A stretch of 41,507 nt of DNA, taken from NCBI GenBank assembly GCA_946406555.1, contig CAMJLB010000007.1, positions 1-41,507 on the forward strand, written 5' to 3'. Under the pieces are notes generated by a model. The model had not been told where the DNA came from and made no database searches. It worked only from the letters and a program-made list of their open reading frames with translations. Positions 34,618 through 41,507 of the stretch are shown one piece after another. The stretch is from an uncultured Prevotellaceae bacterium. GTDB taxonomy: Bacteria > Bacteroidota > Bacteroidia > Bacteroidales > Bacteroidaceae. The translations under genes were made by a program, and so were the position numbers. The first letter of the stretch is position 1; each line of letters opens with the position of its first letter.

Positions 34618-36123
34618 TTAATCTGTTTTTTGCCCTTTCGACCTGAGTTTCAGTCGTTGCCATGCCATGTGCAGATCCATACGCTTGTTTATCTGATAGA
34701 GGCTGTAGGCGATGCCTGTGATGGTGGTGGAAGCCATGATGCCATAGCTTGCCCAGACGTTGGGCAGGTAGGCAGCCAGGAAACAGCTGCCCGAGAGCAG
34801 CAGCGTGATGGTGAGCACCCTTACGGCATCGCTCGAGAGATGGTAGCCGTAGCGCCATCGTGTCAATACGATGCAAACGACGACGTCGATGACGGCAGAG
34901 CAGAGCGCACCGTAGCCCAGGCCGTCGATGCCGGCAAACAGGTAGCAGCCCGATATCACGGTGAAAGTCTTCAGGTTGCCCCACACCACCTCTACCCAGA
35001 AGATGTAGTTCTTGTCGCCTTTGGCATAGGCCAGATAGTCCATGGGAAAGCACAGCGCCTTGAAAATGCCGGCCAGTCCCATGAAGCGCACCACGGTGCG
35101 TATGGCCTGGAACTCGCCTGTGAGCAGGATGTTGATGAGCAGCGGGGCGGTGAGTATCATGAGCATCGACAGGGGCGTGACGATGAGCAGCACCATCTCG
35201 GTTTGCTGGCTCACGAAGCGGCGGGCCTCGCTCATGCGCTTCTTCACCAGGCTCGATAGTTGCGGATAGTAGTCGGTGGCCATGGCCGTGAAGATGATGG
35301 TGAGATACTGCATCGTAATCATGTTGGCGGCCTGATAGTAGCCCACGTCTTCCACCGACCCCGTGTTGCTGATGAAGATGGTGAGGGCGTATGTGGTGAT
35401 GGTGCCGATGGCGGAGCCAATGGTCATGACCAAGCCGAACTGCAGGATCTCCTTTCCCTGTGCCCACATGTCGCGCCACCTTACGGGAGTCCGGGCAGTC
35501 TTTTTCCTGTACGAGGCCATGCGTATGGAAATATAATAGATGGTGCCGCTCAGGATCATTGCCGGCACGATGCCCTTCAGCCCCCAGATGTAGTAGATGG
35601 GTATGCTCAGCAGCAGTCCGCAGGCAGGCGGCACGATAGAGCACAGCGCCAGTTGCTTATAGCGTCGCAGCCCCTGCATCACGGCCATTTCGCCCATGCC
35701 CATGACGTTTACGAAGACGGCGATGCTCATGACGAGAAAGTAGGGCAGGTAGTCTTGCGACTCAAACGACATCTGCGACAGCAGGGGCGAGCATGCCAGC
35801 GTGAGCACCAAGCCCAATGCTGAGGCCATGAACACCAGTGTCCTCACGATGCGCACCGTGGCGGCCAGCGTCTGCTCGTTGCCGCTTTCGGCTTCTTGCG
35901 ATATATTGCGCACGGCCGACATGTTGATGCCCATGAGGGCAAACTGTTGCAGCGTGTTGGCCGCATTGGTCAGCAGCGACATCACGCCCATTCCGCTGGA
36001 GTGCAGGATCATGGCCACCAGCTTCCCCCTCACGATATTGATGAGTATGTTCATGGCCTGGGCACCGCCGAAGACGGCTGTGCTCGACATGATTCTGCGG
36101 TAGTTGCTGGTGCGTTTTGTCAC
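34618..36123 (-). CDS. Wzx-type polysaccharide flippase
   Basis: A 501-residue integral membrane protein that would flip lipid-linked oligosaccharide across the inner membrane. It shows about 12-14 hydrophobic segments, an N-terminus with SSTAVFGGAQAMNILINIVRGKLVA typical of the MATE/Wzx O-antigen translocase group (WzxE-like), GYYQAANMITMQYL in the middle, and a basic cytoplasmic tail. It starts 4 bp after the stop of the large GT gene and is therefore probably in one operon with it. No Wzy polymerase or chain-length regulator is visible in the window, so the rest of the pathway must be elsewhere or the product is a short unit. Confidence 0.88.
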   Translation of the reverse strand: MTKRTSNYRRIMSSTAVFGGAQAMNILINIVRGKLVAMILHSSGMGVMSLLTNAANTLQQFALMGINMSAVRNISQEAESGNEQTLAATVRIVRTLVFMASALGLVLTLACSPLLSQMSFESQDYLPYFLVMSIAVFVNVMGMGEMAVMQGLRRYKQLALCSIVPPACGLLLSIPIYYIWGLKGIVPAMILSGTIYYISIRMASYRKKTARTPVRWRDMWAQGKEILQFGLVMTIGSAIGTITTYALTIFISNTGSVEDVGYYQAANMITMQYLTIIFTAMATDYYPQLSSLVKKRMSEARRFVSQQTEMVLLIVTPLSMLMILTAPLLINILLTGEFQAIRTVVRFMGLAGIFKALCFPMDYLAYAKGDKNYIFWVEVVWGNLKTFTVISGCYLFAGIDGLGYGALCSAVIDVVVCIVLTRWRYGYHLSSDAVRVLTITLLLSGSCFLAAYLPNVWASYGIMASTTITGIAYSLYQINKRMDLHMAWQRLKLRSKGQKTD

Positions 36124-36127
36124 TGTG

Positions 36128-38125
36128 CTATAAATCTATTGCTATGACCTCGTAGCTTTTCCTGCCTACCCGTGCGGCAGCGTAGGGGAAACCGCTGTTG
36201 TGCATCTTGGCCGACTTCAGCAGATATGCCTTTTGGGCCTGGGCTATGAGGAAGAAGTCTATGAATGTTTTCTCGTAGTACTCATAATGGTGGGTGGTGT
36301 CGTTGCCTATGTGCGACACCGTGCCGGGAATCACTCTCACGTATGTCAGCGTTTGTGCCTTCTGGGCAAAGGTCTCGCTGTCCGAGCATATCAGTATCAG
36401 TTCGTCGCGATGGCGGTGGTGCAGCCGTTCCACCTGCCCGAGACAGGCGTCGAGCAGCAGTTTTTGCCCAGCGCGTGGCAGCGGCTCGCTGTAGGTCTCC
36501 TCGTTGAAGTCGTCGAGCAGGTTGCAGAACCGTGCCGACACCGTGATGTAGTGGCTGCCCAGCGAGCGCCTGGCCTTGTCGATGCTGGCCTGCAGGCGGG
36601 CCGAGGGGCGGAACAGTTCGGCGAACAGGGCGGCAAAGTCCTGGTCGTAGCTGAAGATGGCGTTCGAGTAGAAGTGCAGTTGCTTGCCATCGTGCGTGTG
36701 CAGCTGCTGCATGAAGTGCTGCCGTTGCCGCTCGCTCTCTTGTCGCGTGTCGGTCATGGTGTCTGCTATCACTGCCTGTGCCTGCGTCGGGGCGAAGGTC
36801 AGCTCGTCTTGCTTCATGGTCCAGTCGTAGACGTTGGGCTGCAGATAGTCGGCGAGGGGGAAGGGGTGGGTGAAGTAGAGCTTGAAGTCGTGGCCTTTCG
36901 CCTCCTTGCATGCGGCATACAGGCTTATTGCCCCCCTGAGGCGGTCGACCAGCCCGCCGCCCGCGATGTTGCCGCAGAACATGCTGATGGCATAGGGCCT
37001 GAAGCTGGGGTTTTCCGGTGCGTTCTCGTAGCTATGCCTTATTTGTCTGGCCATGGCCAGCTCCGACCGCTTGCGCAGCACCGTGTTGTGATAGTACGAG
37101 GGCGAGAGGTGCTGCGCTATTCTCTCTGCAATCCATTTCGGCGAATATCTCAATGCCATCGCCAGCAGTAGCAGCTTCTCGTTGCAGAGGTTCAGGAACC
37201 GCAGTCGCTCCTGCCATGCCAGCAGGCTGACGTCGATTCTGGCAAAAGCCTGCCTCAGGTCTATCAGTATCTGGCCGTCGGCATCGGTCAGCTGCTCGAA
37301 ATGCTTCAGGTACTCTATGGCCATGCTGTGCCAGCCGTACAGCACTTTCTGGTTGGCCAGCCGGTATTCCTCGCTGTCTGTGCCAAAGTGTTGCTGTATC
37401 AGGTCGAGCAGCAGGTTGTTGGTCTTCAGCACGTGGAATATCTTTGGCGAGATTTTCTTGGTTATCGACAGGCCGTGTTTCTGATAGTAATAGCATGTGT
37501 CGGCAAAAGCCACCCTGTGTGCCAGTAGCAGGTAGTGTCGCTCGTCTACCTCGTCGCTGTACACCCAGATGGGTTCGTGCTCCTCCAGCCAGTAGATGTT
37601 GCCCCACACCTGCCGTCGGTACAGCCCTCCGTTGCAGCCTATGTGCCACTCGGGAATGGTCTCTCTCACCAGTTTGCGCCCTTCGTACACCTGGCTGGTG
37701 TCGAAGTCGGCATGGGGAAGCGTTTGTGTGGTCTTTCCAGAGTCGATGTCGACGAACACCATTTTGGGGTATACGATGTCGGCATTGGTGTCGGTCATCC
37801 GTTCCAGCATGCGCTGCAGGTAGTCGTCGTCCAGCCGGTCGTCGATGTCGAGCGGCAACAGCAGCTCGCCCCTCGACTGGAACACCGCCCTGTCGCGTGG
37901 CAGCTTGGCGGCTCCGCTGCCCGGCTGCCAGGTGTAGCTGATGCGGCGGTCGGAAGCGCCCAGGTGTCTTATCATCTCCCTGGTCTCATCGGTAGAGCCA
38001 TCGTCGACCACCACCCATTCCCAGTTCGGGTAGGTCTGGCGGCACAGGCAGCCGTAGGCATCCTTGATGAAGCGGGCGCCATTGTATATAGGTGTCACTA
38101 CCGATATGAGGGTTGCATCTTTCAT
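36128..38125 (-). CDS. Bifunctional glycosyltransferase: GT2 plus fucosyltransferase-like domain
   Basis: A 665-residue protein. I use the ATG at 38125 (MKDATLISVVTPIYNG), since the 34 codons upstream are AT-rich and run into the divergent promoter region. Residues 1 to about 240 are a GT2 domain: WVVVDDGSTDET, PLDIDDRLDDD as metal-binding motif, and EWHIGCNGGLYRR. A helical linker follows. From about residue 395 (GGGLVDRLRGAISLYAACK) to the end the pattern THPFPLADYLQPNVYDW, VSARFCNLLDDF, ILICSDSE and FIDFFLIAQAQKAYLLKSAKMHNSGFP resembles GT-B fucosyltransferase-fold proteins of bacterial polysaccharide loci. Two transferases in one chain could add two successive sugars. The canonical HxRRxD motif of fucosyltransferases is not visible, so GDP-fucose as donor is only an inference. 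First gene of the operon. Confidence 0.78.
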   Translation of the reverse strand: MKDATLISVVTPIYNGARFIKDAYGCLCRQTYPNWEWVVVDDGSTDETREMIRHLGASDRRISYTWQPGSGAAKLPRDRAVFQSRGELLLPLDIDDRLDDDYLQRMLERMTDTNADIVYPKMVFVDIDSGKTTQTLPHADFDTSQVYEGRKLVRETIPEWHIGCNGGLYRRQVWGNIYWLEEHEPIWVYSDEVDERHYLLLAHRVAFADTCYYYQKHGLSITKKISPKIFHVLKTNNLLLDLIQQHFGTDSEEYRLANQKVLYGWHSMAIEYLKHFEQLTDADGQILIDLRQAFARIDVSLLAWQERLRFLNLCNEKLLLLAMALRYSPKWIAERIAQHLSPSYYHNTVLRKRSELAMARQIRHSYENAPENPSFRPYAISMFCGNIAGGGLVDRLRGAISLYAACKEAKGHDFKLYFTHPFPLADYLQPNVYDWTMKQDELTFAPTQAQAVIADTMTDTRQESERQRQHFMQQLHTHDGKQLHFYSNAIFSYDQDFAALFAELFRPSARLQASIDKARRSLGSHYITVSARFCNLLDDFNEETYSEPLPRAGQKLLLDACLGQVERLHHRHRDELILICSDSETFAQKAQTLTYVRVIPGTVSHIGNDTTHHYEYYEKTFIDFFLIAQAQKAYLLKSAKMHNSGFPYAAARVGRKSYEVIAIDL

Positions 38126-38176
38126 TAAAACTTCATAATATTTTATATATAACGGATAATTTAACTGAATATTTTG

Positions 38177-38185
38177 TAATTTTGT
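38177..38185 (+). promoter_or_regulatory. -7 box of the alcohol dehydrogenase gene
   Basis: TAATTTTGT matches TAnnTTTG and ends 25 nt before the ATG at 38211. It overlaps the upstream in-frame GTG at 38184, arguing against that start. The -33 site is weak. No consensus promoter was found for the divergent GT gene in the same 85-bp gap. Confidence 0.58.
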
Positions 38186-38210
38186 GGCATCAAACCAAAA
38201 AAGTGTGATC

Positions 38211-39398
38211 ATGATAAAAGACTTCAATTTCTATGCGCCCACGCGGGTCGTTTTCGGCCGGCAGGCCGAGGAGCAGCTCCCTCAGCTGCTCAGGTCGTGT
38301 GGTGCCTCGCGTGTGCTGGTACATTATGGTGGCGGTTCTGCCCGTCGGTCGGGCTTGCTCGACAAGGTTTTCGGCCTGTTGCAGCAGGCAGGCATCGGCT
38401 ATGTCGAGTTGGGTGGGGTAGTGCCCAACCCCCTGCTCTCGATGGTAGAGCGTGGCATCGCGCTATGCCGTCAGGAGGGTGTCGACTTCATTCTGGCCGT
38501 GGGCGGCGGCAGCGTCATCGACTCGGCCAAGGCCATCGGCTATGGCGTGGGCTATGACGGCGACGTGTGGGACTTCTGGGATGGCAAGGCCGTGCCTCAG
38601 TCGTGCATGCCCGTCGGCGTGGTGCTCACCATTCCGGCGGCCGGCAGCGAGATGTCGAGCAGCACCGTCATCACCAAGGATGAGGGGATGCTCAAGCGTG
38701 GCATCAACAGCGACTTGTGCCGTGCCCGTTTCTGCATCATGAACCCTGAGCGCACCTATACGCTGCCCGCCTACCAGACGGCGGCTGGCTGCACCGACAT
38801 TATGATGCACACCATGGAGCGCTTCTTCTCCGTCTACCAGGACATGACGCTTACCGATGCCATCAGCGAAGCCCTGCTGCGCACGGTGAAGGATTGTGCC
38901 GTGGCGGTGCTGAAAGCTCCGGAAGATTACCGGCTGAGGGCTCAGATAATGTGGGCAAGCTCGCTTGCCCATAACGACCTTACTGAGTGTGGCACCGAGA
39001 AAGACTTTGCCACCCACAAGCTGGAGCACGAGCTCAGCGCGCTCTTTGGCGTCACCCATGGTGCAGGCCTGGCCGCCCTGTGGGGTTCCTGGGCCCGCTA
39101 CGTGCTGCCGGGCCGTGAGAGCCGCTTTGCTCAGTTTGCCGTCAATGTGATGGGCGTGGCCAACGACTTTGCACACCCCGAACAGACTGCCCTCCGTGGC
39201 ATCGAGGCCATGGAGCAGTTCTACCGGCAGATAGGCATGCCCACCAGCATTCCCGAGCTGATAGGCCGACAGGCCACCGACGAAGAGATTGCCCAGATGG
39301 TAGCCAAGTGCAGCCGCGGGGGAACCATTACCTTAGGAGCCTTCTTGCCTTTGCATGAGGCCGACATGGCAGCAATCTACCGTCTGGCCAATACTTAG
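38211..39398 (+). CDS. Iron-containing alcohol dehydrogenase (NADPH-dependent, BDH/YqhD-like)
   Basis: A 395-residue cytoplasmic oxidoreductase of the group III metal-dependent alcohol dehydrogenases, which reduce aldehydes to alcohols with NAD(P)H. It begins MIKDFNFYAPTRVVFG, as YqhD and butanol dehydrogenases do. The dinucleotide-binding motif GGGSVIDSAKA lies at about residues 98-108, PAAGSEMSS near 143, and metal ligands at GCTDIMMH (about 197-201) and in KLEHELSALFGVTHGAG (histidines near 271 and 284). The length is normal and no residue is missing. ATG 38211 is preferred to GTG 38184 because the latter overlaps the -7 box. It is transcribed alone, divergently from the polysaccharide operon. 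Confidence 0.93.
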   Translation: MIKDFNFYAPTRVVFGRQAEEQLPQLLRSCGASRVLVHYGGGSARRSGLLDKVFGLLQQAGIGYVELGGVVPNPLLSMVERGIALCRQEGVDFILAVGGGSVIDSAKAIGYGVGYDGDVWDFWDGKAVPQSCMPVGVVLTIPAAGSEMSSSTVITKDEGMLKRGINSDLCRARFCIMNPERTYTLPAYQTAAGCTDIMMHTMERFFSVYQDMTLTDAISEALLRTVKDCAVAVLKAPEDYRLRAQIMWASSLAHNDLTECGTEKDFATHKLEHELSALFGVTHGAGLAALWGSWARYVLPGRESRFAQFAVNVMGVANDFAHPEQTALRGIEAMEQFYRQIGMPTSIPELIGRQATDEEIAQMVAKCSRGGTITLGAFLPLHEADMAAIYRLANT

Positions 39399-39486
39399 TA
39401 ATAATTGTTCTTAAACCTAATTGCCTAATAAATGAAATACGAAGACACGAAGACACGAAGGGCTACGCCTACAAGGCTTCTATGGG

Positions 39487-39853
39487 CAATTACGTGAATT
39501 CGTTTCTCTTGGAAAGAAATCAGCAACAATAGGGAATAATCTCGTTCAACAGTAAGAATAATAATAATTTCTTCTTATTCTTGGAACAGATTTATCCTCA
39601 TTGTTGCTGATTTCTTTCAAGGTGGGTTCTATTAATTCGCTTTGGCAGATTTCTGAGCTATTTGGGCTTTTATTTTGTAAGTTGAAGAAGGAGTGTAGCG
39701 GGCTACATGACTGATGAAACTTACGAAATAAAGACAAAAGAGCCAGAAAGATGACAAAAGGTTAATCACCCACCAATGTAAAACCAAACCGTGGGAATTA
39801 ATAGAACCCACCTCAAAAAAACGATGACTTTTGGAAACGAATTGTCGTAATTG
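39487..39853. mobile_element. MITE-like element with nested inverted repeats
   Basis: A 367-bp stretch without a gene. The ends CAATTACGTGAATTCGTTTC (39487-39506) and 39834-39853 are inverted repeats matching at 18 of 20 positions. Inside are a perfect 19-bp inverted repeat (39512-39530 with 39600-39618), a perfect 18-bp one (39621-39638 with 39795-39812), a 15-bp one with one mismatch (39669-39683 with 39718-39732) and a tip hairpin TGTAGC-gg-GCTACA (39694-39707). No clear target-site duplication was identified. A related terminus lies at 18616-18664, supporting dispersal. It could instead be a structured RNA; no reverse transcriptase is near. Confidence 0.65.
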
Positions 39854-39937
39854 AACATAATTGCCATAATTTGTTCAAGTATCGTAAATCAAGAACTTCT
39901 TAACTTCAATAACTTCTTGACTTCCGAAAGTTGAATC

Positions 39938-40040
39938 ATATTTATGCACCGCCGCGCTGCATAAATATCCGCTGAAAACCGCTGAGATTTAAAAATTCGG
40001 AAGCACGCAGTTCCTCGCTCGAAATTTTAAAATCTCGGCG
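39938..40040. repeat. Two consecutive intergenic hairpins
   Basis: The first is a perfect 11-bp stem, ATATTTATGCA (39938-39948) with TGCATAAATAT (39958-39968), around a GC-rich 9-nt loop. The second is an imperfect stem of about 19 bp (39979-39999 with 40020-40040), with arms around GAGATTT...AAATCTC and one bulge. They lie about 250-480 bp from either gene and have no T-run. Confidence 0.65.
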
Positions 40041-40098
40041 TTATTTGTAATCGGTTGACAGCCAGTGTGTTGTAAAAACATGAAAAGACCGTTTTGCA

Positions 40099-40208
40099 AT
40101 TTAGACTGGATTGGGTGGCGATTCAGCCTGAATTGCACTTCAATTCAGCCTGTATTGGGTTGCAATCAAGGCTGGATTGCAACCCAAAGCAGGCTGTACA
40201 AGCAGCCG
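40099..40208. repeat. 22-bp tandem array, locus C
   Basis: Units start at 40099, 40121, 40143, 40165 and 40187, each exactly 22 bp. Their first ten bases are atttagactg, attcagcctg, attcagcctg, atcaaggctg and aagcaggctg; the first four are followed by (g/a/t)attg. The second unit with its left neighbour reads nearly as the dyad GCAATTCAGCCTGAATTGC. Units 3-4 also form a perfect 13-bp inverted repeat (40155-40167 with 40175-40187). Confidence 0.72.
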
Positions 40209-40229
40209 TCCTGCATAAATGGCAGCATC
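40168..40229. repeat. 62-bp direct repeat, left copy, flanking the toxin-antitoxin pair
   Basis: Matches 41446-41507 with one mismatch (G/T at 40174/41452), 1,278 bp apart. It starts inside the 22-bp array and runs to GGCAGCATC. The right copy meets the window edge, so the true length is unknown. Confidence 0.9.
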
Positions 40230-40411
40230 TGGAGCCATCACGATGGCGCAACGGAGGCTAAACTGTGTCGCCCACGTCCATCGCAGGCATTTCCGGAGAA
40301 ACCGTGGCAGCCTGCTGCCAGTCTAAACACACAAATTTCGTTTGTCTTGAAAATCGAAAAAATACATTGTATATTCATGCAACTTGACAGGAATGGCAGA
40401 CAAATATCCAA

Positions 40412-40678
40412 CTAACAGACACGCACCAGCGACTCTCCGAAAAACTCCGAGAGTGCAGAAAGGGTGCGGATGGTGAAGTTGTGCTGACCGCTTAGCCACT
40501 TAGTCACCTCGCTGGGACGTTTACCAAGAGCCTGAGCAAACTCCAACTTCGTTAAGCCACGCTGCACCATCAGTTCGTTGATACGATTGGAAATGGCAAA
40601 CTCCAAGTCCACTTCCTGTTGGATGTCGGCAGGCACCGCCGTCAACATCTGTTTGAATGGGGTCTTCATCGTCTTCAT
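40412..40678 (-). CDS. XRE/HigA-type antitoxin
   Basis: An 88-residue DNA-binding antitoxin. Residues about 27-80 form a helix-turn-helix: ISNRINELMVQRGLTKLEFAQALGKRPSEVTKWLSGQHNFTIRTLSALSEFFG. (The key recognition part is LGKRPSEVTKWLSG.) It would neutralise the toxin encoded just upstream and repress their shared promoter. Its ATG overlaps the toxin stop (ATGA, 40675-40678), so translation is coupled; ATG at 40669 is an alternative start. Toxin-before-antitoxin order is that of higBA systems. No terminator was found after it. Confidence 0.85.
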   Translation of the reverse strand: MKTMKTPFKQMLTAVPADIQQEVDLEFAISNRINELMVQRGLTKLEFAQALGKRPSEVTKWLSGQHNFTIRTLSALSEFFGESLVRVC

Positions 40679-41145
40679 AAGTCAAATGTTTTATCGGTTT
40701 CTATTTTGTTCTCAGATACAATGATGGTGCCGTCTTTTATGCCTTCTTTTATCAGACGGTCGAAGTTTTGAAGTGTCAGCACATAGCCGCTCAGTTCCTT
40801 GCTTTCCTCGTAAGTCTTTGTATTCTTCACACCACCGTTACCCAGAATAAGAATCCTGTCTGAAAGGCGCAGACAATAGAGCCTCAGTTTCGACTGCACG
40901 GTAGGCAATGCAACAACGTGGTCACTCATTTTGCCCTCGGGCCTGAAATAGCGTTCCAAGGCTCCAAAATCGACAATCTTGCCAAGGAAGCCCACAATGC
41001 GCATCAGGTCGGGACTGAATTCAACGTCATCCTTGAACTTGTTGAAAAACTGCTCAAACTCCGTGTCATTTTCCGTGATGAACTGGATGGTGTAAAGAGT
41101 GCAATTCTTTGCTTCTTCCACTAATACTAATTCGGCTTCACTCAT
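40675..41145 (-). CDS. RelE/ParE-superfamily (HigB-like) toxin
   Basis: A 156-residue protein upstream of an XRE antitoxin. The C-terminal half holds SKLRLYCLRLSDRILILGNGGVKNTKTYEE followed by ELSGYVLTLQNFDRLIKEG, a pattern I recognise from Bacteroidales RelE/ParE-like toxins; residues of the core are split here only as motif. The N-terminal half (TLYTIQFITENDTEFEQF, FLGKIVDFGALERYFRPEGK) matches the strand-helix start of that fold but is longer than in minimal RelE (about 95 residues). Such toxins usually cleave mRNA on the ribosome; that activity is inferred. The gene has a consensus -7 box and an operator-like dyad upstream and is bracketed with its antitoxin by 62-bp direct repeats. Confidence 0.8.
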   Translation of the reverse strand: MSEAELVLVEEAKNCTLYTIQFITENDTEFEQFFNKFKDDVEFSPDLMRIVGFLGKIVDFGALERYFRPEGKMSDHVVALPTVQSKLRLYCLRLSDRILILGNGGVKNTKTYEESKELSGYVLTLQNFDRLIKEGIKDGTIIVSENKIETDKTFDL

Positions 41146-41169
41146 AATTGTATTTGTTTCTAATTCGCT

Positions 41170-41202
41170 GCAAATATACGATAATTATTTCACTTTTAAG
41201 TG
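41170..41202 (-). promoter_or_regulatory. Promoter and operator-like dyad of the toxin-antitoxin operon
   Basis: On the minus strand the -7 box is TATATTTGC (41178-41170), 24 nt before the toxin ATG. At 41191-41202 the sequence CACTT-TT-AAGTG is a 5-bp dyad positioned where the -33 element would be, suitable for binding a dimeric XRE antitoxin. Autoregulation is inferred from this placement. Confidence 0.62.
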
Positions 41203-41308
41203 TAATACAGAAAGAAAATTGTGCTTTGCCCATTATTTTTAACAATTAGGAGGGGGGCGGCGTTGAATCCTTAACAAACCCGGTAAAATCTTAAAGAATG
41301 CCGGATTA

Positions 41309-41341
41309 TTTGCTGGTTCGGAAATACCGTCGTATCTTTAC
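41309..41341 (+). promoter_or_regulatory. Orphan promoter near the right edge
   Basis: -33 TTTG (41309-41312) and -7 TATCTTTAC (41333-41341, one mismatch from TAnnTTTG) are 20 bp apart. Downstream are only an 11-codon frame (41351-41386) and the truncated frame at 41410, so the gene it served seems to be broken. Confidence 0.55.
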
Positions 41342-41409
41342 GAAAAAACGATGGTGACTTATACTGATATAGGTAGACACATTTAGTAACAATAAAATGT
41401 GTAATAATT

Positions 41410-41454
41410 ATGAGTAAAAGTCAAAAGCATTACAGCGAATCAGAGAAGGCTTGA
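41410..41454 (+). pseudogene. Start of a gene cut off by the 62-bp repeat
   Basis: ATG at 41410 opens a frame reading MSKSQKHYSESE; the next codon is the first base of the 62-bp repeat (41446), after which the frame reads KA and stops at TGA 41452-41454. A promoter lies upstream. The peptide vaguely recalls the start of small DNA-binding or transposase proteins, but it is too short to name. Confidence 0.35.
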
Positions 41455-41507
41455 TTGCAACCCAAAGCAGGCTGTACAAGCAGCCGTCCTGCATAAATGG
41501 CAGCATC
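41446..41507. repeat. 62-bp direct repeat, right copy
   Basis: Matches 40168-40229 with a single mismatch and is cut by the end of the window. It includes the 22-bp-array unit AAGCAGGCTG at 41465-41474, in the same phase as locus C. Confidence 0.9.

Larger units (their letters stand above)
39399..40411. other. Gene-free 1-kb repeat region
   Basis: There is no credible gene between the alcohol dehydrogenase and the antitoxin. The region holds a short cacgaagacacgaag repeat with aatgaaatacgaag (39431-39460), the MITE-like element (39487-39853), direct aacttctt repeats (39895-39925), two hairpins (39938-40040), a five-unit 22-bp array (40099-40208) and one copy of the 62-bp direct repeat (40168-40229). 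Positions 40230-40411 show only short dyads; I see nothing else there. Confidence 0.7.

Overview
The window looks like a chromosomal segment of a Bacteroidales bacterium, most likely Prevotellaceae. The evidence is: (i) nearly every well-placed gene has the Bacteroidota-type promoter (-7 TAnnTTTG, sometimes with -33 TTTG about 20 nt upstream); (ii) a fimbrillin/FimB-type operon; (iii) secreted proteins ending in the short Prevotella-like tail YdLqGrrV...GiyIinGKKVvvK; (iv) a ribosomal protein S16 with a long Ala/Lys/Glu-rich extension; (v) a multi-domain pectinase set. No rRNA, tRNA, CRISPR array, prophage or complete insertion sequence was seen.

Layout. 1-1013 is AT-rich and non-coding, with a 37-bp tandem repeat and a degenerate 22-bp array. 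1014-16867 is a five-gene surface-fimbria operon (+): DUF3575 outer-membrane protein, DUF5119/FimB-like lipoprotein, two fimbrillin lipoproteins and a 3,209-residue beta-helix adhesin, closed by a strong terminator. 16912-18521 is a stand-alone AAA-ATPase/PD-(D/E)XK gene. 18522-19016 is gene-free and packed with repeats, including a dead copy of that gene's start. 19017-29240 is a pectin-degradation cluster: pectin methylesterase, a small secreted protein, a PL1 pectate lyase, and a triple fusion of GH28, GH105 and a third hydrolase-like module. 29312-30587 encodes L-rhamnose mutarotase overlapping a glycosyltransferase. 30706-31410 is rpsP. 31442-38125 is a surface-polysaccharide cluster: a GT4, two GT2 enzymes, a Wzx-type flippase and a large GT2 plus fucosyltransferase-like fusion. 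38177-39398 is an iron-type alcohol dehydrogenase. 39399-41507 is a repeat-rich region with a 367-bp MITE-like element, more 22-bp units and a HigBA/RelE-type toxin-antitoxin pair bracketed by 62-bp direct repeats.

How it fits together. The pectin genes form a plausible chain: the esterase demethylates homogalacturonan, PL1 and GH28 cut the backbone, GH105 removes unsaturated galacturonyl ends, and RhaM handles rhamnose released from rhamnogalacturonan. No SusC/SusD pair or sensor is present, so this is a satellite enzyme cluster rather than a complete polysaccharide utilisation locus. The fimbrial and polysaccharide genes both concern the cell surface.

The most unusual signal is non-coding: tandem arrays with a strict 22-bp pitch whose unit approximates the dyad GCAATTCAGSCTGAATTGC, seen at three intergenic loci and partly at the right edge. 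Other notable signals are the MITE-like nested-palindrome element with a second terminus 21 kb away, palindromic repeats inserted in frame in the pectinase fusion, and the bracketed toxin-antitoxin cassette. All family assignments were made by reading motifs, with no database search.
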